Source of the DNA: Branchiostoma belcheri
Taxonomy: Eukaryota > Chordata > Leptocardii > Amphioxiformes > Branchiostomatidae
DNA length: 64,000 nt
Assembly: GCF_001625305.1 (NCBI RefSeq)
Contig: NW_017803854.1
Span: forward strand, 2,533,299-2,597,298
Reading direction: 5' to 3'
In this document: positions 11,466 through 21,900 of the stretch, piece after piece
Layout of the letters: each line of letters starts with the position of its first letter
How positions within the stretch are numbered: the stretch's first letter is position 1
Made by a program: the position numbers and the translations under genes
Notes under the pieces: model-generated
Told to the model about the DNA's origin: nothing
The model's database searches: none
The model's input: only the letters and a program-made list of their open reading frames with translations

Positions 11466-12491
11466 TTTTGCTGGATCCACCGATTGTGCGGCGTAGTGAT
11501 GATACAATGGACACTCCTTCCAGCAAATGCCAGACGCAGCCTCTCGCGATGTAGCAATGCTCAAGACTGATCGGCCAGTCAGCAGATTATCCGACCTAGC
11601 CAACATTTTGACCGGTCGGTCGGACGTAGCCTCTCTTGGGCTTCAGAAGCAGCTGAAAATACTAGAAATTGGCATAAATTGGCAACTGAATACTGGTAGA
11701 CAGATAACATGCTAGGGGAGTTGGTCACGCTAAAAATACCCCCAAAACCCAAACCTCTGCTTGGAGAGTATGCTAGTAGAGACTTCAGGGAACCCTGCTA
11801 GTAGAGGCTATCTTCGACCGACCGGTCGAGAATGATGTCTCTTTATTTTCTTTAGCCAACCGCACACATTTTGCCAAGTCCAAGGTCTATTTTCTCTACC
11901 AAGAATTCCGGAAGCGGCGGGAAAGAGCAGAATGATTGGCAGATGCCAAATCGACAGATGATTCTTCTCTCCAAGCAGAGGTTGTGGGGGAATGATCGTT
12001 ACCTTTTTATATATATTGCCGGGTTTTTTTTGTCCTGACCCCCACACGCTTTTTTATGGGGTTAACCCAAACCTCTGCTTGCAAAGTACATGTAGTCTTA
12101 GCGCGGACCAATTCCTCCTGCATATCCCGAAGCAAAATAACCTCCGCACGGGCCATACTATACACAGTGCGTTTCTTATCAAGACCGCTAGAGGCCTCGC
12201 TTCAAGTCACACGCAGATGACGTCATTCTTGTACAGTTGGAATGGGCCAGGATGTAAACCTCCACGTGGAAGCAATGACAATACATAGGTTGACGTAATC
12301 TCTATAAGAATACAAAGCGTGCGATATAAGGCACGACTGCCAGTTGTCAGGACGCTAGGACCCAGAGCACAACTGCATTACTGCTATCACAGAAACTGCT
12401 GTATGTATCTAAAAGACGACTACTGCACCGTGTGAACTTTAGCATATTGTCAAAGTTCGAGTCACTTACCATATTTTAATAGACAGGAACA
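11466..12491. promoter_or_regulatory. Divergent promoter interval between P450 (-) and ARF-like GTPase (+)
   Basis: About 1 kb separates the two start codons. It contains a perfect CRE-like TGACGTCA at about 12218 and a foldback repeat of the CTCCAAGCAGAG family (about 11957-12092). No TATA element could be assigned with confidence. Promoter function is inferred from position only. Confidence 0.4.
11957..12092. mobile_element. MITE of the CTCTCCAAGCAGAGG family
   Basis: It begins CTCTCCAAGCAGAGGTTGTG, contains the block GATCGTTACCTTTTTATATA shared with copies at 34960 and 51300, and ends with an inverted CCTCTGCTTG. No coding capacity. Confidence 0.65.
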
Positions 12492-14954
12492 ATGGGGCTG
12501 TATATGGGAAAGCTCATCGCAAAATTGTATGGACAACAAGAAGTCAGGATTCTCATGTTAGGTGAGTGTTAATATGTTAACATTTTTCAGCACAAACCAC
12601 TCACAGTGAGGCGGTGTACAACAGTTACTAGATTTAGTGTAGACACTCACTGAGTTTATACATAGTATATCGTAAGTTCACACATTTGGTTACACATATC
12701 ATATGAATACGCAAAACGCCTGCCAAACCGTCGTACGTGTATTTGGATAGAATTAAAGCCTTACGAACAGTTCTGTTCACCCCTACGTATACGCTTTCAG
12801 CAATATGACTAGTGAATTGATTACTGTCTTCCTTGCTCATGGCTTTCACACATACACATATCTGTCTTTTAAATGCTCTTCAGGACTAGACTGTGCCGGC
12901 AAAACCACAATCTTATACAGACTCATGAAATCAGGACTGGGGGAAGTTAGAGACTGCACGGCATGCGCACACAGCACATCACTGGGTATGTTATCACCTG
13001 TATATGTTGTGTCATGTAGCTAGATAGCCTAGACGTACAATCTTCAATTTGCTTCAACCTGTAGGTTTGGACGCGGCCGGAAAGACCACAACCCTGTATA
13101 GACTGAAGCTTGGGGAGGTTGTCACCACCATTCCGACTATAGGTAGGGTTGAATAAATAGGAGAAATCGTCCTAAAAGGGGATATAATTGGACAGGGGAG
13201 TTAGCCGGCCATAGAAGGACCAGTTTGCCGCATGCCCGCTAGTTATCAGCTATACCGATGCCGATACAGAACTTGCATGGCGCATGGGATATCTTTCATT
13301 CATTTGCCGTTGAACTCAAGGTACAATTATATTTTCACAACATCGTAGCAACCTACAAGTACACGTACGTGACGTCGAGATGTTTTTTCACAGGGTTTAA
13401 CGTGGAGACGATTGAATACAAGAACGTCAAGTTCACATCTTGGGACGTCGGTGGGCGTGACAAAGCCGTAAGTACGGACTTTCACATTCATGATCCTGTT
13501 TCCTTCAAAAACTGTTTTGGATGGAATATATGGCACATCGATATCGACAATGTATAATGGATTTTTACGTCTCTCATTTTAACCAAGAACGTGTGATGAA
13601 AGCTCCTTGGTAAAACCAATAGCATTTTTCACGGGAAAAACTACATGTATACGCAGTCCGTTTTGGAGTAGATGTTTACAAATAGAATGCTGTTGTTTTG
13701 TCTTCTTACAGAGGCCTCTCTGGCGCCACTATTACCCGAACACGGACGCCATCATCTTCGTGTTGGACAGCAGCGACAGAGAGAGGCTACCGGAAATGCG
13801 GGAGGAGATAGGAAGGTACCTACATGAGGATGAACTGCGAGACTCCCTCTTTCTGATTCTTGCCAACAAACAGGTAAAAAGTTTCTTTTATTTTACCGGT
13901 AATGTTAATTATCGTTGATAGATATAAAGATACAACAGAAATTCGTCATTTCACTTCCGGATACGGCAGTATTGTTTTTGGGTGGCAGAGTCGTGGGTTT
14001 GTGTCTCCGTTTGTCCTAAAATTTGCTTCTTTTGCATGGTGTTGGGAGGTGATTTTGACAGTTGATTGATAGGAAGGTCGTGCTTGTATGTGACCCAGCA
14101 GGCAGCACGTGCCGGGTGTGAGTAAGAGGGCAGTATGTGGAGGAATTCAGGAAACGCAGTGCCTGATTAGATTACAATGGACATCATACAACGCTCTACA
14201 CGGTTAAAGTACATTCACGAAAACCCCAAAAACGCTTCCCGGGGGTCTGTGGACTTGGCAGTCGTCGTCACGAAAACCCCCAAATACTTCCTGGGAGTCT
14301 GAAATCTCCGATTTCTTTCTTGTATGTTTTTAGAAAGGACAAGAACAGATCGCCACTGTACATGGTCTATAGTCAGCGGACGTACTTAAACAATGTTTTC
14401 CCTTGAAGGACCTGCCGAATGCACTACCTCCAGACGTCATAAGAGAGAAACTTGAGCTGGACACACTGTTGAGAGGCCGTCAATGGCGTGAGTAGCAAAA
14501 GTTTTGGCGACGCCTGTGGGGAGGATGCATTTTCAGATTTAGTTTGATGTCTTTTGATACGTTCATTGTTTCTCAGTTATTAATATTACGGATGTCTCAT
14601 TTTCCCAGTTTTTTTTATATCAGAACTAATGTTTACTTACAGTCTAAGATGTGAATACTTAAAGAATGGAGGTTGATAACTTGCATTCCATTAACAATAC
14701 TGGGCCATCAATGCTCTCATTTTTCCTACCCAGACCTTCAGCCAGCCTCTGCCAGAGAGGGACAGGGTCTGTATGAGGGTCTGGACTGGCTGACCGCCAA
14801 ACTTGCAAATAAAGAGGCACACAAGTACGTCACGCAGTCGGTCGTGGAGGCGAGGACTGACGCCGAGGCGCTGACCAAGTCCAACCCCATCAAATCTGTA
14901 GTGAGGTACTTCAAGTCCTGGTGGAGCAACGTGGGACAGGCAATGGCTACGTGA
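12492..14954 (+). CDS. ARF-family small GTPase, divergent (Gln71Arg, C-terminal extension), complete
   Basis: Exons: 12492-12561, then 13065-13142 (or alternative 12884-12985), 13394-13467, 13712-13873, 14409-14487, 14734-14954. With 13065-13142 the product is 227 aa; ARF1 is 181. Gly2 fits N-myristoylation. An amphipathic N-terminus, P-loop GLDAAGKTT (24-32), switch I TTIPTIG (44-50), WDVGG (66-70), NKQD (126-129) and GLYEGLDWL near the end of the G domain identify an ARF/SAR GTPase that would act on membrane traffic. Residue 71, the catalytic Gln of ARFs, is Arg (GGRDK), so intrinsic and GAP-stimulated hydrolysis may be impaired. About 46 residues follow the usual C-terminus and end [19 protein letters not shown] at about 15000. 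The start is chosen for the MGxxxG context and colinearity with ARFs. Confidence 0.93.
12884..12985 (+). CDS. Alternative copy of ARF-like exon 2 (P-loop exon)
   Basis: This exon encodes [17 protein letters not shown].. and is a diverged tandem copy of the P-loop exon at 13065-13142. It has an AG acceptor (CTCTTCAG), a GT donor (G|GTATGT) and identical phases on both sides (102 against 78 nt), so it could replace exon 2 in frame. It keeps the P-loop but replaces the TTIPTIG switch I, including the Mg-coordinating Thr48, with a cysteine-containing stretch. It may be a mutually exclusive exon giving a switch-defective isoform, or a decaying duplicate that has not yet lost its frame. Confidence 0.6.
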
Positions 14955-15005
14955 ATTCAGTTTGCTGGATAGCTTGTGCATGTTTGGACATCTTTTGAAA
15001 ATAAA

Positions 15006-15366
15006 GGGTTTGGACTGTGTAAATATTATGTACATACGTCATTAACGAATTGATTTCGACATCGAAGTACAAAAATGTACACTGTTTACACACATAATTG
15101 AAGGATTACGTACACGTTAACATACCTATACATTATCAAAGTATACATATTACATGTAACAAATGACATGTAACAAATTGCCATGGTAGACGGTTCAACC
15201 ATCCACTGATGAAGAAAGCATGCTGTTAACTTGGATTAGGAGGAAAATGACTATTGCATGTGTAAAACTATATATACTTATTTCTAATCATATTATTTGA
15301 TCAATAAGGGAACAATCCATTGAGATCCCATTTGTGTAAATGTTGTACCAAAGACCTCCTATCGTA
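15006..15366. other. Intergenic, no gene seen
   Basis: AT-rich intergenic DNA downstream of the ARF-like polyadenylation signal. Nothing coding was recognised. Confidence 0.5.
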
Positions 15367-15840
15367 CTGTCTAGAGAAGCATAGACACAAACCCACAGAC
15401 AACACACCCTGAAGTAATAAAAACACACATGACAGCGATCTGGTTGTTGAGTTCATCATCTCCTAACCCATGTGCTGTTAGTAGCATTTGAACCTACTCT
15501 ATCTGGACAAGCATAAGAACAAACCCCCAGACAACCCATCCAGAAGTAATGAAACACACAGACGACTGGTCTGGTTGTTGAGTTTATCATCTCCCAACCC
15601 ATGTGCTATTATTAGCCTGTTAACCTATTCTATATGGACAAGCATACACACAAACCCACAGACAACACATGTAATAAAACACGACAGCTATCTGGTTGTT
15701 GAGTTTATCATCTCCAAACCCATGTGCTGTCAACCTACTCTGTCTAGACAATCATACACATAAACCCAAAGACAAGCCACCCAGAAGTAATAAAAACACA
15801 GATGACAGTGATCTGGTTGTTGAGTTTATTATCTCACAGA
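15367..15840. repeat. Tandem array (4 copies, ~120-131 bp) of the RPL26 3' end region
   Basis: Four copies of TCTGGTTGTTGAGTTTAT.. start near 15440, 15570, 15692 and 15808, each followed or preceded by GGACAAGCATA..ACAAACCCA. The copy next to the RPL26 stop contains TTTATTATC (AATAAA on the minus strand at 15826-15831). The others read TTTATCATC or TTCATCATC and lack the hexamer. The array therefore looks like repeated duplication of the gene's polyadenylation region. Confidence 0.85.
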
Positions 15841-15861
15841 CAACAGGCAGACAGAGGGAAG

Positions 15862-18616
15862 CTACTCGATTTCCTCCTCCTGAATCTTGCCCTTCTGCTT
15901 CTCCGTCTGCTGCCTGCTGGCCGCCTTACGGTCGATGATCTGCTTACGGTCCTTGTCCATCTTTAGTTTGGTGATCTCCATCTGGAAAGCCGACAAGAAG
16001 GGAAGAAATCGGGTTACAGTGGAATGAATTATCACTATAAGCACTGACTGGCTCTTCCAGGGCTGGAAATATCACATGCATATGAAAGTGCAGGTAAAAA
16101 TGGAGCTGTATGTGTGGGGGTATTTCTGATGTCTGCCCGTACCTAAGCTGCACTGGTCCATAAACATGTTAACATGTATGTAGATGTACTATACCCTAAG
16201 TTAACTGCTGCATTTTCACACTGAAATACAAAATACGATAATGTACACGTACACCAACATAATCATCTCAACAAGGGCTGAAGAATTTCCCAATTACAAT
16301 TGTTCTGGCAATTACAATATTATTGTTCTGGCATTTCTAGTAAAAGAAGTGACCTAGATTATAGGAGGCTTGTGTAGAGACTGATATGGTAATAATTTTT
16401 AATATGAACTAAAGATGGCCACAAGCTACTCATTGTTTGAAGTGTCTGCACAATGTCCTTGGAACATAGCATTGTCATTACAATCATCATAGCCTGCTCT
16501 GGACATCCTGTTGACAACTGACATATCTTGGAAGAAAAACGTCAACAATTCTTCAACAAGGGCTAAAACAGTGCTACCTCCCTAACTGAACAATGTGTTT
16601 CACCTAAGCACTTTCCACGTAAGTTAATACCTCTACATTTATAAGAGGTAGATCACTGAAATAGGAGGTAGATACATTGACATGTTGATAATGTCTGAAA
16701 AACCTGCCCAAAAAGCCCACCCTGGGGGAACCGAGTGGTCTTCTTCCAACAGTAGCGGCCGTGGACGGGTCGCTTAATACTTGCAGCTATGGGCAAACAA
16801 CGTTCCGATTCTGAGACCAGGACAAGGTGATTGTTATGGCCAGATGGCCAACTTGAAGAGTAGGCCACATGGGCAGGTTTGACTGAAGGTCATCTCAAGG
16901 ACTCACCTTGGAAGGGTGGATACCGACGTACACCGTTGCACCGTTGGCCTTCTCGCGCTGGATTCTCTCGATGTAGCAGACAAATTTCTTTCTGTAGACC
17001 GACACGACCTTGCCAACCTGGCTACCCTTGTAGTGACCTCTGGTCACCTGCAAATCAAAGAAAAAAAAAAGGCAAAAAAATGATTAAGTGCTACAAATGT
17101 CAACATCTTGAGCAATAAATGCATTGTAAAAATATCCATACATAAACATATATGCTGCTGCTGCATGGCACTCTTCTATGGAATGTAACAAAAAACATTG
17201 ATGGAGAAAAGGCTATAGCATAAATTTTTATTTAAAATTAGTACTATAATGTGCCAGTGCTTCGCATATAGGGTATACTGATGATGAAAATCAGAAGATG
17301 GCCACAGGCTACTCATCTTAGAAGTGTCTGCACAATGTGCTTGGAACATAGCATTGTTATTACAATCATCGTAGCTTGTCGTGGACATCCTTAGAGGTAT
17401 ACCATGGCTTGGAACAAGACACACAAATCAGGGCTCTCCCCAAGCAATGAAGCAAGAGTGTTCCCCTTCTCCCCAAAATCCTACATGTATCCCCCAAAAT
17501 GTCCAAATTTGGGGATTTCTCTTAGTATAATCCTGAAAATTCTCTGATTTTTCATCAACCAGCTTGGAAGCATTTCTCCCCTTGAAGAATTTCATGGGAG
17601 ACCCCTACAAATGTTTACCATTCTATTTTAAAAAAATTATACTTTCAACCGTGTCACAAAACAGTTTCTCTTTTACATTGATTTTCTACATCTCACCTGA
17701 ACCTCATCGTCCTTGCGGATGGGCATGGCCCGGACGTTGTACTTGGCGCGGAGCTCCTTGGACAGAGGCGAGCTCATGATCTTCCTACGGACGTGGGAGG
17801 GCGCGTTGAAGTGACGCTTGCGGTTCTTCCTCCGGGAGGAGGACACCATCTTGTTAAACTTCATCTTGCCTAAATGTGAGTGTGCAAAATAACATGTGTT
17901 ATAGGACTGCATCCTTTTCATACAATGTCCTACACATGCTAGTTCAGTTGGTGCCATAGCCTGGATGTCAAGACTGTTTTGGGGGCACAGGCCAGCACTC
18001 AGAAATTTTAAGATATGGGTGTGTAACTGTCTACCGTAAAAAATAGCTACAAACCTGATAAATTACGAAGCACGACAAGAGCATTACTTAAAGAGGGACG
18101 GGCTCTTAATTCATCAAGAGCAAAAGTGGCTTCCACTGCTTTTGAATGGAACACAGGAACATCGGTAGTTTGTATCTGGACACCATAATAAAATATGGGG
18201 AGGGGGACAAGTACTGTACTGTAGTCGAATGGATTTCACGTCATCAAAGTAGTCCGCAAATCGTATCACCCGACCAAGAATACGGTGACAAAATGCACTG
18301 CGTCATGTGGCAACTGAAGACTTGGTATACACCTTTTAATCCAAATACTTGTACTAGTTCTACCATATACAAATGTATATGATCAGGGCCATCACTGTAC
18401 TAGTCCTGTTCTTTCAACGGGAGAATTCCGGTTCGTGTGTAAAAACTATTACATTCTGGTTCAAAATATTAGCCCCGATTGATAGCAGAGATACTGTGCT
18501 TTCATATTCCTGAATGACTTTGACTGATGATGTACATTTTCAACGATATTTGGCGGATGTTGATGTGTGGATTTGGAACCTCATACCTTTTTCCAAGATG
18601 GCAGACCACGAAGAGG
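15862..18616 (-). CDS. RPL26: 60S ribosomal protein L26 (uL24), complete
   Basis: Coding exons in transcript order: 17864-17697, 17047-16907, 15981-15862 (142 aa; human 145). The protein starts [20 protein letters not shown], continues [17 protein letters not shown], then the KOW-type RNA-binding core [24 protein letters not shown], and a basic/acidic tail ending EEEIE. It is a component of the large ribosomal subunit near the tunnel exit. A likely non-coding first exon lies at 18616-18587 on the minus strand: it begins with a pyrimidine-rich CCTCTTC, as expected of a 5'TOP mRNA, and ends AAAAAG|GTATGAG. The acceptor is TTTAG|GCAAGATG just before the start codon. It is head to head with ACADSB. 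Both coding introns carry a related ~95-nt element (16413-16509 and 17297-17390). Confidence 0.95.
16413..16509 (-). ncRNA. Duplicated intronic element, candidate snoRNA or mini-MITE (copy 1)
   Basis: Read in the sense of RPL26, this intron-2 element starts GATGTCCA, contains ATGATGATTGTAATGACAAT (a box-C-like ATGATGA and an ATTGT/ACAAT hairpin) and ends TGTGGCCATC, so its ends can pair. It is about 85% identical to an element in intron 1. Ribosomal-protein introns commonly host snoRNAs, but no convincing box D is seen in this copy. Confidence 0.35.
17297..17390 (-). ncRNA. Duplicated intronic element, candidate snoRNA or mini-MITE (copy 2)
   Basis: This is the intron-1 partner of the element at 16413-16509. 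In sense orientation it has GATGTCCAC at the 5' end, GATGATTGTAATAACAAT, CACATTGTGCAGACACTTC and GTGGCCATC, followed by TTCTGA. The terminal pairing (GATG-CCAC with GTGG-CATC) and the internal hairpin are kept between copies. A snoRNA or a small foldback element are both possible. Confidence 0.35.
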
Positions 18617-18935
18617 TCGTAACATCCGGGGATTTTTCAATCCAACTCTCGCGCTGTCTCGCGCTGTTGCCTCTGGCAGTAACCGAGATTCTGCGAGATT
18701 AGCATGTACCATAATAAGATAGGGGTGCAGGATCAAATCAATGTCAATGACCACATTAAATGTATAAAACTAAAGACAAAATGTCAGTGATGCATTTGTA
18801 AAGAATTGTCATGTATCAAGTACTTTACAAAATGTTTTGTAATCTATTTGAATAAGTATCTGAACAATTAGAGCACCTGATATAAATATCAAATTTCTAC
18901 CTACCTATTTAAAAGTGGGCACGACTTCCAGAAAC
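18617..18935. promoter_or_regulatory. Short divergent promoter between RPL26 and ACADSB
   Basis: Only about 320 bp lies between the inferred RPL26 non-coding exon and the ACADSB start codon, so both genes probably share a bidirectional promoter. No TATA box is assigned. Inferred from gene arrangement. Confidence 0.5.
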
Positions 18936-21900
18936 ATGGCAGCACTTCGAGTAAGTGATCTTTTCTGTCCACATTTTGACGACGTTTTCTAGTTTCCTCG
19001 CCGCCGAGGGACGTGTATACTTCGCTATAGTAGAAAATAACACACATTTAAAGCACAGAATACGAACGTCTTTAGAGTTTTTGCCTGTATACTTGGTTAA
19101 AGCCGGGAATTTTACCCGGGAAACAAGTTGCGTAACCTGCGCATGAGCTGACAACCGGTTTGGTTTGGGGGTGTGTTTGGGGGCACGGCCTCTTGTGACA
19201 CGTTGATCGTGTTTGACCAAAGATAGATACATTAGATAAAGCTACTTCACAGCCAATGTTGGGCCAGTGTTTTACTTATGCCTTGTAGTTACAGTTGGAA
19301 TGAACGGGCACAGTCTATGTAACTTACAAAATTCAAATTATATTACCTTGATACCTTGATACGTCTTCCAGGAAAGAAGGCCGGGGCCTGTTATGTCCTG
19401 ATCTCTGCTTACTCGGTTGCGTACCTTCGCTTCTCCCAGTGACTGTCAAGTCTGCTTTTGAACTGATTAACAGTTTCTGCTGCTACTACTTCTTGAGGCA
19501 GAGAATTCCAGTTTTTGATTGTTCTGACACTGAACCCCTGCGCCCTAACCCTGGATCTTGCTAGAGGAACTTTCAACTTGAGGTTGTGACCTCTGGTCGC
19601 TGTTTGATCCGCTGGCTCGAAGAAACAGCTGACTGGGACCCTCTCAAGGCCCTTCATAATCTTAAAAACCTGGATCATGTCCCCCCGCTGACGCCTGTAC
19701 TCCAAGGTTGGGAGTTTAAGTCTCTGCAGTCTGGTACTGTAAGGGAGTTCCCTGAGTGTGGGGATCAGTCTTGTGGCCCTTCTCTGTACCTTTTCCAGCT
19801 GCTGCTTTCCAGACTTGGAGTGTGGTCCCCAGATCACATTTCCATACTCTAAGTGTGGTCTGACCATCGTTTTGAACAGGATTGGTAGGGTTTGTTCGTC
19901 CAGGTGGGCAAACGACCTCTTGATTAAACCCAGCATTTGGTTTCCCTTGTTCTTTGCTGTCGCTGTGTGGGTACAGAATTTGAGGTGGTGATCGACTATC
20001 ACTCCCAAGTCCTTCTCTTCCTCAGTCTTTAGCAGATCCTGGTCCCCCAGGGTATAGTTAAGTCCATTATTGCCACTTCCAAGGTGGAGGACTTTGCACT
20101 TGTCCACATTGAACGGTAGCTGCCATGTTGAAGACCAACCTTTAAAGCCTCTAAGTCCCGCTGAAGTGTGTCATGGTCCTCCCTTCCCTTTATACCACGG
20201 TACAGCTTGCTGTCGTCGGCAAATATTCTAACCGTACTGCTGACCACTTCCGGCATGTCGTTAATATAAACCACAAAAAGTACCGGACCCAGGACGCTCC
20301 CTTGCGGGATCCCACTCTTCACCGTACTCCACGAGGACTGCTTGCCATTCACCACTACCCTCTGCTTTCTCTGGACTAGAAAGTCCTTCACCCAGTCCCG
20401 CAGTTTCCCTCTCACTCCATAAGCTTCCAACTTGCTGAGTAGACGCTGGTGGGGTACTGCATCAAAAGCCTTCCTGAAGTCCAAGTACACCGTGTCAACT
20501 GCTTCCCCCCTTTCCAGCAACTGCGTCCATTCTTCCATAACGACCAGTAATTGGGTTGTACAGGACCTCCCCGGGACAAAACCATGTTGTGCATCTGTAA
20601 ACAGGTTTGCAGCAGACATGTGTTGCACCAGTGCATCCCGGATAATGGCCTCAAGTGTCTTCCCAACCACCGACGTGAGGCTAACAGGCCTGTAATTTCC
20701 CGCTGTTGTTCGACTACCTTTCTTGTGTATCGGCGTTATGTGGGCAGTTTTCCATTCTTCGGGTAGCCTAGCAGCCTTCAAGGACTTGTTGAAGAGGATG
20801 GTCAAGGGGTAGGCCAGTTCCCCAGCCAATTCCTTCAGAAACCGGGGGTGAAAGTTATCAGGGCCCGCTGACTTGCTTGGATTCAGTGCTTCCAGTTTGT
20901 CCCTCACTGCCTTCTCTGTGACCTCTATACCCTCTAGTACCGGTGCGGACGTTCTGGCATCCAACCTGGGGATAGATGACACATCTTCCGTTGTAAAGAC
21001 GCTGGCAAAGAAGTTGCTGAGCTCTTCGGCTTTTTCCAGATCTGTCTGAGCGATAGATCCATCAGTTCTTACTAGGCTCCCAACCTTCTGCCTCACTTGT
21101 AGTCTTGAGTTTACGTATTTCCAGAACGCTTTAGGATTGTTCTTAATGTCCTTTGCCAACCTATGCTCGAAATCGGTGCACAACTTCCTTGTGAGACCCC
21201 GAAGAGAGTTTCTCTCTGCAGCATAACGTATGTAGTCAGCCTGTGTTCCAGTATGCTTCCATCTTCCCCATGCCTTTCTCTTCTTCTTCCTAGCTCTCAT
21301 AGCCTGGGTGTTCATGTACAACTTATCCGGCTTCTGCTTGGAGTTGGACTGGGGTACACACTCTTCAATAATACCATTCAGACCACTGCTAAACTTAGCC
21401 CAGGCCTCGGATATGTCTAGGTGGCACAGTTCTCTATCCCAGTCTATTGCCTGTAGATCCTGACTTGCTTTGGCGTAGCTTGCCTTGTTATAGTTCCTTC
21501 TCATAACACTGTGGACAGATGAGCTGATGCAGCAGTTAATCTGGAAGCTTAAGCAGCAGTGATCCCCTTTCCCCAATCCTGGGTCATACCTTATTCCTCC
21601 AATTGTATCCTCCTCATTTGTTATGACCAAATCCAGGATGGATGGCACCTGGTTTACTCTGTATCGGGTGGGTTCCATGACATGTTGAAACATGTAGTTA
21701 TCATCCAGACAGTCAATCAGTAGTTGACTGTGATGTCTGCTCCCGACCGTTGAGCGCCTCACTTCCCAGTCCACCTCCTTGATGTTACGCAACAGATTCT
21801 GAAAAAAATTACACAATGTCATATGTTTTCTGATAATATACAGCAGATACAGAGTTATTTCAATATCCAATAACTTATACACTGTACTTTTAACACAAAG

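Noticed and set aside
14691..15035. Minus-strand frame over the last ARF-like exon
   Set aside because: Shadow of a well supported plus-strand exon.
15488..15938. Plus-strand frames with repeated SSPNPCA motifs
   Set aside because: Translations of the tandemly repeated RPL26 3' region and of RPL26 antisense.
20412..20766. Plus- and minus-strand short frames within the CR1-like element
   Set aside because: Out-of-frame shadows of the reverse transcriptase.
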